Shown: positions 24,840 through 31,720 of the stretch, piece after piece
How positions within the stretch are numbered: position 1 is the first letter of the stretch
Layout of the letters: every line of letters starts with the position of its first letter
Origin: Lachnospiraceae bacterium
Lineage (GTDB): Bacteria > Bacillota > Clostridia > Lachnospirales > Lachnospiraceae
Direction: 5' to 3'
Assembly: GCA_910575555.1 (NCBI GenBank)
Contig: CAJTFX010000017.1
Coordinates: forward strand, 12,456 to 76,455
DNA length: 64,000 nt
Program-made: the position numbers and the translations under genes
The notes under the pieces: generated by a model
The model's database searches: none
What the model was told of the DNA's origin: nothing
The model's input: only the letters and a program-made list of their open reading frames with translations

Positions 24840-25088
24840 TTATGAGCTGTCATCCGGGTCAGGGGTTCCTCCCCGGAGCTGCTCCTCTATCGTTTCCATG
24901 GCTGCAAGATGGATGTCAAGCATGTTGTTCTTCACATCATCCATGTCCAGTCCACGCTTCAGTCCCTCCATGCCAACGAATACTTGAAGGAAGCCTGCTA
25001 TCTGTGCCAGTTCCTCAACGCTGATGTCCTGACCCTCAAAATTCACCTTGTCATTCCTGACTGTCACTATTAGCTTGCAGTCCTGCAT
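24840..25088 (-). CDS. Small early phage protein
   Basis: The 82-residue acidic protein (CKLIVTVRNDKVNFEGQDISVEEL…) begins with two strands and continues with helices. No family is recognised. Its first 38 bases overlap the end of the GemA-like gene in another frame, so the two are probably translated together. Confidence 0.6.
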   Translation of the reverse strand: MQDCKLIVTVRNDKVNFEGQDISVEELAQIAGFLQVFVGMEGLKRGLDMDDVKNNMLDIHLAAMETIEEQLRGGTPDPDDSS

Positions 25089-25515
25089 CCTGTCCCTCCT
25101 TCTCTTCCTGCCTCTTCACCATGCTCTTGAGTGCCTCAATGAGCTTGGAGCACTGCTGATAGTCCAACCACTCCACAGCACTGACCCCAAACATTTTCCG
25201 GCACATGCCATTGACCCTTGCAGGCTTGTCCCACCCAAGCTCCTGCGTGAGCTTGTATATCTTTTTCCTTTGGTTCTCCGTGGATGTGTTTCCTCCATGG
25301 TGTTTCCCACGCTCCGACTTCTTCACGGAGTCCTTCATGCTGCCAAGCACCCGGATGACCGTCTGAAGCTCCCTCTTATTGAGAGCCTTGATGCTGTCCT
25401 TCCCCGTGTGTGCCTGCACAAGAAGATGCAGCTCCTCATCCGTGAGCTTCAGCTCCGGGCTCTTCGCAATGCCCCATATCCTCTTGATGCTCGGCTGTGA
25501 TGTGTTTCCTGCCAT
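25051..25515 (-). CDS. gemA: GemA / Mu gp16 family protein (DUF1018)
   Basis: The 154-residue protein shows the DUF1018 pattern: IKRIWGIAKSPELKLTDEELHLLV, GKDSIKALNKRELQTVI, then KIYKLTQELGW and a C-terminal FGVSAVEWLDYQQCSKLIEALKSM. Mu GemA (gp16) affects host gene expression and DNA topology early in infection. The gene lies in the early operon beyond the MuB-like gene, as in Mu. The function in this host is inferred from family. Confidence 0.85.
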   Translation of the reverse strand: MAGNTSQPSIKRIWGIAKSPELKLTDEELHLLVQAHTGKDSIKALNKRELQTVIRVLGSMKDSVKKSERGKHHGGNTSTENQRKKIYKLTQELGWDKPARVNGMCRKMFGVSAVEWLDYQQCSKLIEALKSMVKRQEEKEGQDAGLQANSDSQE

Positions 25516-25516
25516 G

Positions 25517-25720
25517 CTACACCCTCCTCTCTTTCATGCTCCGCTCATGCGGCTTCAAAAACTCCGGTATCTGAATACATCCCTTGTCTGCAATGGTATC
25601 CGCCCGGACAGACACATCCGTGTATCCATGTCTTTGAATAACCTCATAGATGCCTGACAGCATCTCACGCCCCATCTCTTCCTCATGCTCGCCTTTGATT
25701 ACAACCTCCAACTTCTTCAT
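25517..25720 (-). CDS. Small early phage protein
   Basis: A 67-residue frame starts at the ATG at 25720 with GGAAGGAG ahead; a longer open frame upstream overlaps the ATPase gene and is not used. The product (KKLEVVIKGEHEEEMGREML…) mixes a beta strand and helices. It ends one base before the GemA start. Function unknown. Confidence 0.65.
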   Translation of the reverse strand: MKKLEVVIKGEHEEEMGREMLSGIYEVIQRHGYTDVSVRADTIADKGCIQIPEFLKPHERSMKERRV

Positions 25721-25734
25721 GTGCTCACTCCTTC

Positions 25735-26700
25735 CTACAGCATCATCATGTTGGATGCCTCGCTCACAATCTTCATGGTTATCCGGGTCTCGCCCTTCTG
25801 CTTCAGGATACGGAGCACATTGTTGAGTGTCCTGTCCAACAGGCGGAAGCATCCGCTTTGTGTGTTGGTTGCCCGGCTTATCATCTCGCCCATGGCTGCC
25901 TCATCTACTTCATAGCCCTCAAGGTAGTCTGCCACCTCATTCTTGGACAGCCCCTTCAGCTTGTAGTAGAAGTCCATCCGGTTAGCAAAACGGGCAAGGT
26001 TGCCCTTCAGCTCTGTCTCAAGCCTCGGCTCCCCGGCTATGACAATGCCTACATCCGACTGGTCAAAGATGCCCCGGAGTATCTCCATCTTTTTCTGTGT
26101 GTACTTGTTGATGAGCTTGTCCGCCTCATCAATGATGAGCAGGAAGCCTTCATTAGTATTGAAAAATTCCCGGATACGGTTGACCCTTTTCCATATCGTT
26201 CCGCCATACCCTCTAGGGAGCCCTATCCCGTTCTCAATGGCTTCCACCAAGTCCCGGCAAGCCATGGTGTCATCACACTCAATGTATGCCACCCTCGGCA
26301 GCTCTGCATATTTCTTCAGGGCATGGGTCTTTCCCTGACCGGACTTCCCAACGATTATCCCAAGCCCCATATACTCCTGACATGCCTGACAAACTCCGAT
26401 AGTCTGCACAAAGTCCCGGCTCTCAAAAAACTCCACCTTCTTTTTGAGGATGCCTGCCTTGCCTCCCTCCGGTGCCTGACCGCCTTCCATCCCTCCGGAT
26501 GCCTCAAGGAACTCCCTGACCTTCTTTTCCAGTTCGGTAGGGTCACTTGCATACTTCCCGTTGAGGTATTGGCTAAGTGCCGCCCTTGAATAGTTCATCT
26601 TGAGGGCTGCCTCTGCCTTGGTCATCTTCAGCTCCGCCAGTCTCTCGTTCATCTGCTCCGCCAGTGTCTTCTCCGCTTTGTAGGTATTCAATGCTTCCAT
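25735..26700 (-). CDS. MuB-like transposition ATPase
   Basis: The 321-residue protein has an N-terminal helix-turn-helix at about 15-60 (ELKMTKAEAALKMNYSRAALSQYL), then an AAA+ core with Walker A GKSGQGKT at 118-125 and Walker B LLIIDEAD at 187-194. A C-terminal helical part with LLDRTLNNVLRILKQKG follows. MuB binds target DNA, keeps the phage from inserting into itself, and activates the transposase. It follows the transposase as in Mu. Purine-rich repeats of GGAAAA type precede the ribosome-binding site (26708-26730). Confidence 0.93.
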   Translation of the reverse strand: MEALNTYKAEKTLAEQMNERLAELKMTKAEAALKMNYSRAALSQYLNGKYASDPTELEKKVREFLEASGGMEGGQAPEGGKAGILKKKVEFFESRDFVQTIGVCQACQEYMGLGIIVGKSGQGKTHALKKYAELPRVAYIECDDTMACRDLVEAIENGIGLPRGYGGTIWKRVNRIREFFNTNEGFLLIIDEADKLINKYTQKKMEILRGIFDQSDVGIVIAGEPRLETELKGNLARFANRMDFYYKLKGLSKNEVADYLEGYEVDEAAMGEMISRATNTQSGCFRLLDRTLNNVLRILKQKGETRITMKIVSEASNMMML

Positions 26701-26758
26701 AGTTACAACCTTCCTTTCCTTTCCTTTTCCTTCACTAAAACCTAACCTTGTCTTCCTG

Positions 26759-28870
26759 TCATCCGCCTATCGCTCTAAGCTTCTTGAGTGCGTTCTCCGC
26801 CTGCCTGCTCATGTATTCGCTGTCCCCTTCAGCCTCTTCCCTGCTTTCCGCCCGGAAGCCCTGCTGATAGGTTCTGTCCTTCGGGAGTGCTATGACTTTT
26901 GCCGCCTTCTCCTGCTTCTTGCCGCCTATCATCAGGTCAATGCCGCCCGTTGTCTCATTGAAGCCAACATACTGCTCATTGAGCTCCTCAAAGGGTCTCC
27001 TTGCCTCCTCAAGCCTTTCCCTGTCACGCTTCTGCTGCCTCTTCTGCATCTTCAGGTGTTCCTCAAGGGCTTTCTGCGTGACCTTCGGTGCTATCTGAAG
27101 GAGCTCCTGACAGTACGCCTCACAGATACGCTTGCCCTTCTGGTCAAAGACGTACAGGACAGCCATGTCATCCGGGTCATACTTGATGTCAACCTTCCGC
27201 CCGATATAGTCACACAGCTCATCAGAGCGGTACTCATATCCCCATTTGGTGATGCCTATGTTGCGGACAAGCACGTTTTCTGACTTCATCATCAGCATGG
27301 TTGCATAACTCTTAGGCGGTGCCGCCTTGAAGTACCTGTCCTCATTCATAAAGCAGTCATAAGGCTTTTTGTAGGTCTCCCCCATCTTCTTGAGCCCGGA
27401 GTGCTCCGTGTGCATGTAGACCGTTGTGAGCCACTCATGCCACTTCTCATAGAACTCTTCCAGTGTCAGGAGCTCTCCCCTCTCAAGCATCCGCTTGATG
27501 TCCTTCTCCACCTTGTCAGAGGTCTTGGAGCCCGTCAGCGTTCCCGTGTAGGACTTCATCCAACGGGTGAACTTATTGCAGACGGTACGGAAGAACCTCT
27601 CTATCTGACCCTTGCTCCATGGCTCATAGGGCAGTGCCCGGTGGTCATCCTTGATGCCTATGCTCTTGTAGAATCCCTGTGTCTCATTGTCAAAGTTCAA
27701 GCCGCTCCGGTCATTCCGGTCTCTTCCTGTCATGGTCTTGGCTGTATAGTCCTTGCCATTGTCTATGTAGAGGTACTCCGGAACCCCTCCCGGCTCTGAA
27801 TAAATCATTTTGAGGAGGCTCTGCTTCAGGATGTCGGAGTTGGCATCCTTGCAGAGGACATCACCCATGATGACCCTGCTCCGCATGTCCACCCATGCGG
27901 CTAAGTGTGGCTTGATTGCTATGACCTTGCCATTGGGCTGCTTGTAGCTCACCCAACAGTCAAAAGTATGCTCATCACCCATGACTATCTGCATCACCTG
28001 AAGCCCCTTGGTATCCCGGCTCCCTTTCACCATGACCTTATTCTTGTACTCACGGGTGCCACGGGATGCAAGGAAGTAGGCGTTTTTCATGTTCTCATCC
28101 TCCATGAGATAGTTGATATACCTCACCACAGTCTGATAGGATGGTATCTTCTCCCATTCCGCCATCCCGGCTTTCAGGTTGATGTTGGCAATGGCTGTTA
28201 GCTTCTCATAGAGCATCTCACGGGTGCCTTGGTTCCGGGCAAAGTCCTCATTGAACCATATGTTCTTGATGACCTGCTTGACCTCCGGCTTGATGCTTGG
28301 GAAGCATCCGGTCTCCTTCGGTTTCCTGCACAGGCAGAGAACCTTGAAGAACTCATACCCTGCACCGTCCTCCTTCTGAAGCTTGTCCGCCCATGCGGAT
28401 GCCTCAAGGTATGCCTTGGTGTATCGGTACAGAGTCCTCTGACCCTTCCCAAGGTGCTTCTGTGCGAACTCTTCAGCGTACTTTGTCCTGTCCCCTTCGT
28501 CATACTGAAGGAACTTCCTGACCACGTTCCCAAGCTCCACAGCCTTGTAGTATCTCTCCTTGTAGTTTTCAATGTACCAGTCAATGTCCATGTTCACATA
28601 CCATGGCACTTCCGGCTTCTGCTCTGCCTCCTGCCCTTCCGGAACTCCTTCCGTGAAGGATTTCAGCTTTTCCCTCTCCTTCCATGCGTTCCTTGCCTGT
28701 TTGGACAGTGAGGAGACCGCCACAAGCACCACATCCCTTCCGCCCGTTTCTGACTTCTCGGTCTTGGTGACAAAGGCATCTTTCTTTCTCTGTGTCCGCC
28801 TTGCCATGGTGCTGTACTGAATGCCTTCCAGTTTCGCCGCTTCCCCCAATGTGACATATGCTTCAGCCAA
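26759..28870 (-). CDS. MuA-like DDE transposase
   Basis: The 703-residue enzyme starts with a Mu-type winged-helix domain (VTLGEAAKLEGIQYSTMARRTQ). An RNase H-fold core follows whose catalytic triad is most likely D299 (MGDEHTFD), D370 (YIDNGKD) and E424 (GQIERFF), spacings near those of MuA. Then come a beta-barrel and a basic C-terminal segment (EHLKMQKRQQKRDRERL) like the MuA region that meets MuB and ClpX. I chose the TTG at 28870 because AAGGAGGTGA precedes it by about 7 bases; the upstream GTG has no site. It inserts and replicates the prophage. Confidence 0.95.
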   Translation of the reverse strand: MAEAYVTLGEAAKLEGIQYSTMARRTQRKKDAFVTKTEKSETGGRDVVLVAVSSLSKQARNAWKEREKLKSFTEGVPEGQEAEQKPEVPWYVNMDIDWYIENYKERYYKAVELGNVVRKFLQYDEGDRTKYAEEFAQKHLGKGQRTLYRYTKAYLEASAWADKLQKEDGAGYEFFKVLCLCRKPKETGCFPSIKPEVKQVIKNIWFNEDFARNQGTREMLYEKLTAIANINLKAGMAEWEKIPSYQTVVRYINYLMEDENMKNAYFLASRGTREYKNKVMVKGSRDTKGLQVMQIVMGDEHTFDCWVSYKQPNGKVIAIKPHLAAWVDMRSRVIMGDVLCKDANSDILKQSLLKMIYSEPGGVPEYLYIDNGKDYTAKTMTGRDRNDRSGLNFDNETQGFYKSIGIKDDHRALPYEPWSKGQIERFFRTVCNKFTRWMKSYTGTLTGSKTSDKVEKDIKRMLERGELLTLEEFYEKWHEWLTTVYMHTEHSGLKKMGETYKKPYDCFMNEDRYFKAAPPKSYATMLMMKSENVLVRNIGITKWGYEYRSDELCDYIGRKVDIKYDPDDMAVLYVFDQKGKRICEAYCQELLQIAPKVTQKALEEHLKMQKRQQKRDRERLEEARRPFEELNEQYVGFNETTGGIDLMIGGKKQEKAAKVIALPKDRTYQQGFRAESREEAEGDSEYMSRQAENALKKLRAIGG

Positions 28871-28884
28871 TCCGCTCACCTCCT

Positions 28885-29088
28885 TCACGCTGCCATCTCA
28901 ATGTCCAGTATCCTTGATATTTCCTCAATGTATTTCTTTCCACTACGCTCACCGACTAAAATCTTGTGGATGTACTGCTTATTGCATCCAAGCAAAGCAG
29001 CAAGCTCCACCTGTGTCATGTTCTTGTCTATGAGCCTTTTCCTGACCATCATCCCAAAGGGTGTCAGCCTCGTCTGCTTTGTTTCCAT
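28885..29088 (-). CDS. Small XRE-type DNA-binding protein (Ner/Cro-like)
   Basis: The 67-residue protein is little more than a helix-turn-helix of the XRE type (MVRKRLIDKNMTQVELAALLGCNKQYIHKIL). It lies in the early operon just before the transposase, where Mu carries ner, which lowers early and repressor transcription. That parallel is inference. Its stop at 28885-28887 overlaps the transposase ribosome-binding site, coupling the two. Confidence 0.85.
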   Translation of the reverse strand: METKQTRLTPFGMMVRKRLIDKNMTQVELAALLGCNKQYIHKILVGERSGKKYIEEISRILDIEMAA

Positions 29089-29092
29089 CCGC

Positions 29093-29326
29093 TCACCTCA
29101 CATCAAGCTTGTATACCCTCATCCCATGCTCTGTCAGGTCACATGTGTACCCATGCTCAATGAGGGTCTCAATCACCTTTGGAGCCGCCTGATACAGGAC
29201 AATCCCCTGACGGACTATCCGGTCATTGTCCGTAAAGCCTATTGACATCCTGATAGGGCTTGTACCCTCCTGAAGCTTCAGGAGCAGGGACATCAGCTCC
29301 ACATCACTCTCCTTGTACTTTTCCAT
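29093..29326 (-). CDS. Small early phage protein
   Basis: The 77-residue protein (MEKYKESDVELMSLLLKLQEG…) has a helical start and a strand-rich end (GYTCDLTEHGMRVYKLDV) and is unrecognised. AAAGGTAGG precedes the ATG at 29326; this leader (19 bases including the start) occurs again before the first early gene at 30304-30322. It ends four bases before the XRE gene. Confidence 0.6.
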   Translation of the reverse strand: MEKYKESDVELMSLLLKLQEGTSPIRMSIGFTDNDRIVRQGIVLYQAAPKVIETLIEHGYTCDLTEHGMRVYKLDVR

Positions 29327-29348
29327 CACAACCTACCTTTCCAACCAA

Positions 29349-29528
29349 TCACAGGCTCTTTGATATAGCCCTTGTCCTTGGTTTTCCTCCAACCTTTTTC
29401 AGGGAGACCCGGCTCACTACCTCCAAGGAGTCCGGGAGGTTCTTGACCACAAGCCAATTCTCCGGCACCAACCCATGAGCCCTCATTATCTTCTTCTGTT
29501 CCCTTGTGGGAGCCTTTCCGTTCTTCAT
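29349..29528 (-). CDS. Small phage protein, DUF6906 type
   Basis: The protein begins MKNGKAPTREQKKIMRAHGLVPENWLVVKNLPDSLEVVSR, the pattern of DUF6906, a short family found in Firmicutes phages with no known role. The ATG at 29528 follows GGAGGTG and overlaps the previous stop as TGATG. The upstream GTG is not needed. Confidence 0.75.
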   Translation of the reverse strand: MKNGKAPTREQKKIMRAHGLVPENWLVVKNLPDSLEVVSRVSLKKVGGKPRTRAISKSL

Positions 29529-29710
29529 CAATAGCACACCTCCGTCTTCCCTATGATTTTGTCAATTATGTTGAGAGCCCGTTCCGTTCCCTCAATCTCT
29601 GCCTCAAGCTCCATCCAGTTCTCCCGGAGCCGCTCAAGCTCAACATCCAATTTCTCCCTATGCTCAACCAATGCCTCCATCTCATCACCTGACAGGTTCA
29701 GCAAGTGCAT
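29528..29710 (-). CDS. Small coiled-coil early protein
   Basis: The roughly 60-residue product is a single predicted coiled coil (ALVEHREKLDVELERLRENWMELEAEIEG) with a short C-terminal tail. Two adjacent ATGs exist at 29713 and 29710; the second has the better spacing from AAAGGAG. Function unknown. Just upstream, the coding strand switches for about 200 bases. Confidence 0.65.
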   Translation of the reverse strand: MHLLNLSGDEMEALVEHREKLDVELERLRENWMELEAEIEGTERALNIIDKIIGKTEVCY

Positions 29711-29724
29711 CATCTCCTTTCCTG

Positions 29725-29733
29725 TGTTATAAT
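29725..29733 (+). promoter_or_regulatory. Extended -10 promoter for the plus-strand small gene
   Basis: TGTTATAAT at 29725-29733 is a perfect extended -10 element. It lies 29 bases before the ATG at 29762 and points against the early operon. No strong -35 box was seen, which is usual for extended -10 promoters. Confidence 0.6.
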
Positions 29734-29761
29734 TGGTACATCACTCACAAGGAGGTGTACC

Positions 29762-29944
29762 ATGAACGAACTGATTAAAGACTTAATCACTGATGACATC
29801 CTGAACCACGGAACCTATGCGGCTGCTTTGGTTGAATACCTGTCCCTCAAAGGTTTCATAGATAAGGATGATTTCTACCATTATCTTGATGATTATGCCA
29901 AGGAGCGTCTCAAACGGAAATACCCAGACCTTCCCTTGCCATAG
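29762..29944 (+). CDS. Plus-strand small gene inside the early operon
   Basis: A 60-residue frame begins at an ATG with AAGGAGGTG six bases upstream and an extended -10 promoter before that. The protein (MNELIKDLITDDILNHGTYA…DKDDFYHYLDDYAKERLK) is acidic then basic and unknown to me. It runs against the early operon, and its last 35 bases are antisense to the end of the first early gene. No minus-strand gene covers 29711-29909. It could be expressed in the lysogen or act against early transcription. Confidence 0.75.
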   Translation: MNELIKDLITDDILNHGTYAAALVEYLSLKGFIDKDDFYHYLDDYAKERLKRKYPDLPLP

Positions 29945-30308
29945 CAAGCCGCTGTCTGTCATTTTCACGCTGACGGTTCTGCATCTTCAGGTGTTCCTCC
30001 AACGCTTCCGGAAGGACTTGCACTCTCTCCGGAGCGTTGCCACGGGACAGCTCTTCCATCTCTGCCTTTATCCGTTCCACCTCTGCCTGTGCATGGCGGA
30101 GCTTATTTTCCAATTCACGGTTCTTTTCCGCCCTTGGGAGCATATCATGGAATATTGCCATCCCAAAGCTCTTGTATAGTTCAGCAACCTCTTCCTTTCC
30201 AGATACTTCCTTCACGGATGGATGCCATTGGTACACTGTCTCAATGACCCTGTACTCTGCATCTGATACAGGCTGCTCAATTCTCTTCTCAAACTCTCTC
30301 TTCTCCAT
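29910..30308 (-). CDS. First early protein, with a transposase-like C-terminal peptide
   Basis: The 132-residue protein has an N-terminal helical part (FEKRIEQPVSDAEYRVIETVYQWHPSV), then a coiled coil (ENKLRHAQAEVERIKAEMEELSR). It ends with LEEHLKMQNRQRENDRQRLAMAREGL, close to the transposase C-terminal basic segment; 23 bases there are identical (29977-29999 and 27042-27064). The start is the ATG at 30308 after AAAGGTAGG. Sharing of this peptide suggests it meets the same partner as the transposase, for example the MuB-like ATPase (inference). Confidence 0.65.
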   Translation of the reverse strand: MEKREFEKRIEQPVSDAEYRVIETVYQWHPSVKEVSGKEEVAELYKSFGMAIFHDMLPRAEKNRELENKLRHAQAEVERIKAEMEELSRGNAPERVQVLPEALEEHLKMQNRQRENDRQRLAMAREGLGISV

Positions 30309-30434
30309 CACAACCTACCTTTCTGCTTCCCTGCTTTTCCAACAATGCCTTCCTGATACCCTGAACCGGGTGACTTTCTTTGTGCCGGAGAGCTCCGACT
30401 ATTGAGATTTTCTTAGAAATTTGATATGCTTATT

Positions 30435-30450
30435 GGGTTACAAGTAACCC
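30435..30450. repeat. GGGTTAC palindrome in the early leader
   Basis: GGGTTACAAGTAACCC has perfect 7-base arms around AA and lies just downstream of the early promoter start. A near copy on the opposite orientation is at 30972-30987, on the far side of the repressor gene. It could bind a regulator or the transposase. Confidence 0.6.
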
Positions 30451-30462
30451 CTTGCAAGTATA

Positions 30463-30491
30463 AGTATATCTCTCTAAAGAGAGAATGTCAA
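30463..30491 (-). promoter_or_regulatory. Early promoter with operator in the spacer
   Basis: On the minus strand TTGACA (30491-30486) and TATACT (30468-30463) are 17 bases apart, a near-consensus promoter for the early operon. The spacer is itself the palindrome at 30469-30484, with arms TCTCTCT and AGAGAGA. A repressor bound there would block RNA polymerase directly. Confidence 0.88.
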
Positions 30492-30515
30492 TAACTTTTT
30501 CTCTCTTTAGCGATA
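30469..30515. promoter_or_regulatory. Repressor operators O1 and O2
   Basis: O1 (30469-30484) is TCTCTCTAAAGAGAGA. O2 (30500-30515) is TCTCTCTTTAGCGATA, with one intact arm. The 31-base centre spacing is about three helical turns, which would favour cooperative binding. O2 lies upstream of the repressor gene near its weak plus-strand promoter, so it may serve autoregulation. Confidence 0.75.
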
Positions 30516-30548
30516 TTTTTATCTCAAAAGGAAGATTGGAGGGATTTC

Positions 30549-30953
30549 ATGGAAAGTACATCCATTGGAACAAGAATTAAACAACGGAGAAAAGAGCTCG
30601 GTCTTACACAGCTTCAAATAAAGCAAGAGACAGGCATATCTTCAGGAAACATGAGTGAAATTGAAAACGGTAACAAACTTCCATCTACCCCTGCCCTTAT
30701 TTCACTGTCTGCTATTTTAGATTGTAGTATTGACTGGATGCTAAAGGGAGAAACTCCCAATAGAGAGAACCATTTTCTCTCTAATGAGAGAGAAAATCAT
30801 CTCTTAGATGGTTTCCGGGAACTGTCTGAAGATGACCAAGAGGAACTCATAGGATTATTGGAAATGAAACTCCGGAAGACCCACAAGGCAAGAGAGACAA
30901 ATGCAAAATCATCCGGATTGACAGATACAGAAAAGGGTAACATGGTGGGCTGA
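30549..30953 (+). CDS. Phage repressor (XRE / CI-like)
   Basis: The 134-residue protein starts with an HTH_3 domain (IGTRIKQRRKELGLTQLQIKQETGISSGNMSEIENG) and ends in a polar, flexible tail. A short middle part (HLLDGFRELSEDDQEELIGLLEMKL) may make dimers. It is divergent from the early genes and should hold the prophage silent by binding the TCTCTCT palindromes. There is no S24 peptidase domain, so induction does not go through RecA-driven self-cleavage of this protein. GGAGGG precedes the ATG. Confidence 0.9.
   Translation: MESTSIGTRIKQRRKELGLTQLQIKQETGISSGNMSEIENGNKLPSTPALISLSAILDCSIDWMLKGETPNRENHFLSNERENHLLDGFRELSEDDQEELIGLLEMKLRKTHKARETNAKSSGLTDTEKGNMVG
30772..30797. promoter_or_regulatory. 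Third operator inside the repressor gene
   Basis: Perfect 11-base arms ATTTTCTCTCT and AGAGAGAAAAT around AATG lie inside the repressor reading frame, with another AGAGAGA half-site at 30762-30768. It is the longest palindrome of this kind in the control region. A bound repressor here could form a loop to the upstream operators or stop its own transcription. Confidence 0.7.
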
Positions 30954-30971
30954 TTTTTTTATGGCTCTTTT

Positions 30972-31275
30972 GGGTTACTTGTCACCCAAAAAACACCACC
31001 ATTTTGTTACTTTGCCCTTTTAGGAAAATACTTCCCGAAAAAGAGCCTTTTCCCTTGAAAACAAGCCAAAGTAACAGCCCTCTCTACATTGTTCCATTTT
31101 GTTACTTTGTCTTCACCTGTTCCGGCTTCCCGGTATCGCTTGTTGATAACACGGAGTAACGCCCACCTTTTCCATGCGTTACTTCACAAAAAGCCTTAAT
31201 TTATCGGCTTTTTCAGTCTGCACCAACACATTGACAGCTCTCAATCAGTAACGCAATAACGCCACGTTACAACGC
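30972..31275. repeat. Cluster of GTTAC sites at the prophage left end (transposase-binding candidates)
   Basis: About eight GTTAC/GTAAC sites lie between the repressor stop and 31275, within non-coding DNA. They include a 16-base direct repeat CCATTTTGTTACTTTG at 30999-31014 and 31094-31109, an inverted copy GTTACTTTG at 31067-31075, and GCGTTAC or GTAACGC forms at 31155-31269. Mu ends carry several transposase sites in this manner. The exact prophage boundary was not resolved; I place it between about 31275 and 31420. No gene is supported here. Confidence 0.6.
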
Positions 31276-31420
31276 TTGAGCTATTTTCAGAAGAGGATGG
31301 CTGATGTATAATGTTCTTACAACCTAACTTTGAGGTGTTGTGGAGAGGACAAGTGCTCAAAAACCAAGTAAAACCAATGCTTCCAAGCACTCTCTCCACT
31401 TCCCTCCCTTCCAAAGACAC

Positions 31421-31471
31421 AAAAAAAGCATCCGAAACAGCTTATTCTCAAATTCGCTGTCAAAGATGCTT
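31421..31471 (-). terminator. Intrinsic terminator, probably host
   Basis: On the minus strand GCATC and GACAGC pair with GCTGT(C) and GGATGC around a 14-base loop (31428-31441 with 31456-31469), followed by seven Ts (31427-31421). It would end transcription coming from the sugar transporter gene and marks DNA outside the prophage. The plus strand also has a T-rich tail, so it may work both ways. The stretch 31472-31720 holds no supported gene. Confidence 0.7.
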
Positions 31472-31720
31472 CATTTTTTCTCTATCAAATTCGCTTTATC
31501 CCTTGATTTATCGGTGTTTCCCGTCATTTCCCACCTCTTCACGGATGGTCTCACGTTGACATGGCCTTTTTGTCAGTTATTCTGTTAGGTTACAACAATT
31601 TATAACAGACATAAGCTCGTTCTGTTTACATGTCCATCATATCCTGAATCTCCTAAATTTACTTTTCTCAATTTGCGGTGCAGAACATGACAAATTTGCT
31701 GTTTTATATTTTCCTATAAT

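Noticed and set aside
31311-31588. Two overlapping plus-strand frames past the prophage end, one behind a TATAAT
   Set aside because: No ribosome-binding site, low-complexity product, and the frames cross a terminator hairpin.
31316-31597. AACCTAAC / GTTAGGTT inverted repeat that could bound a 280-bp MITE
   Set aside because: Only eight bases match perfectly, no target duplication was seen, and the same octamer occurs near 26740.
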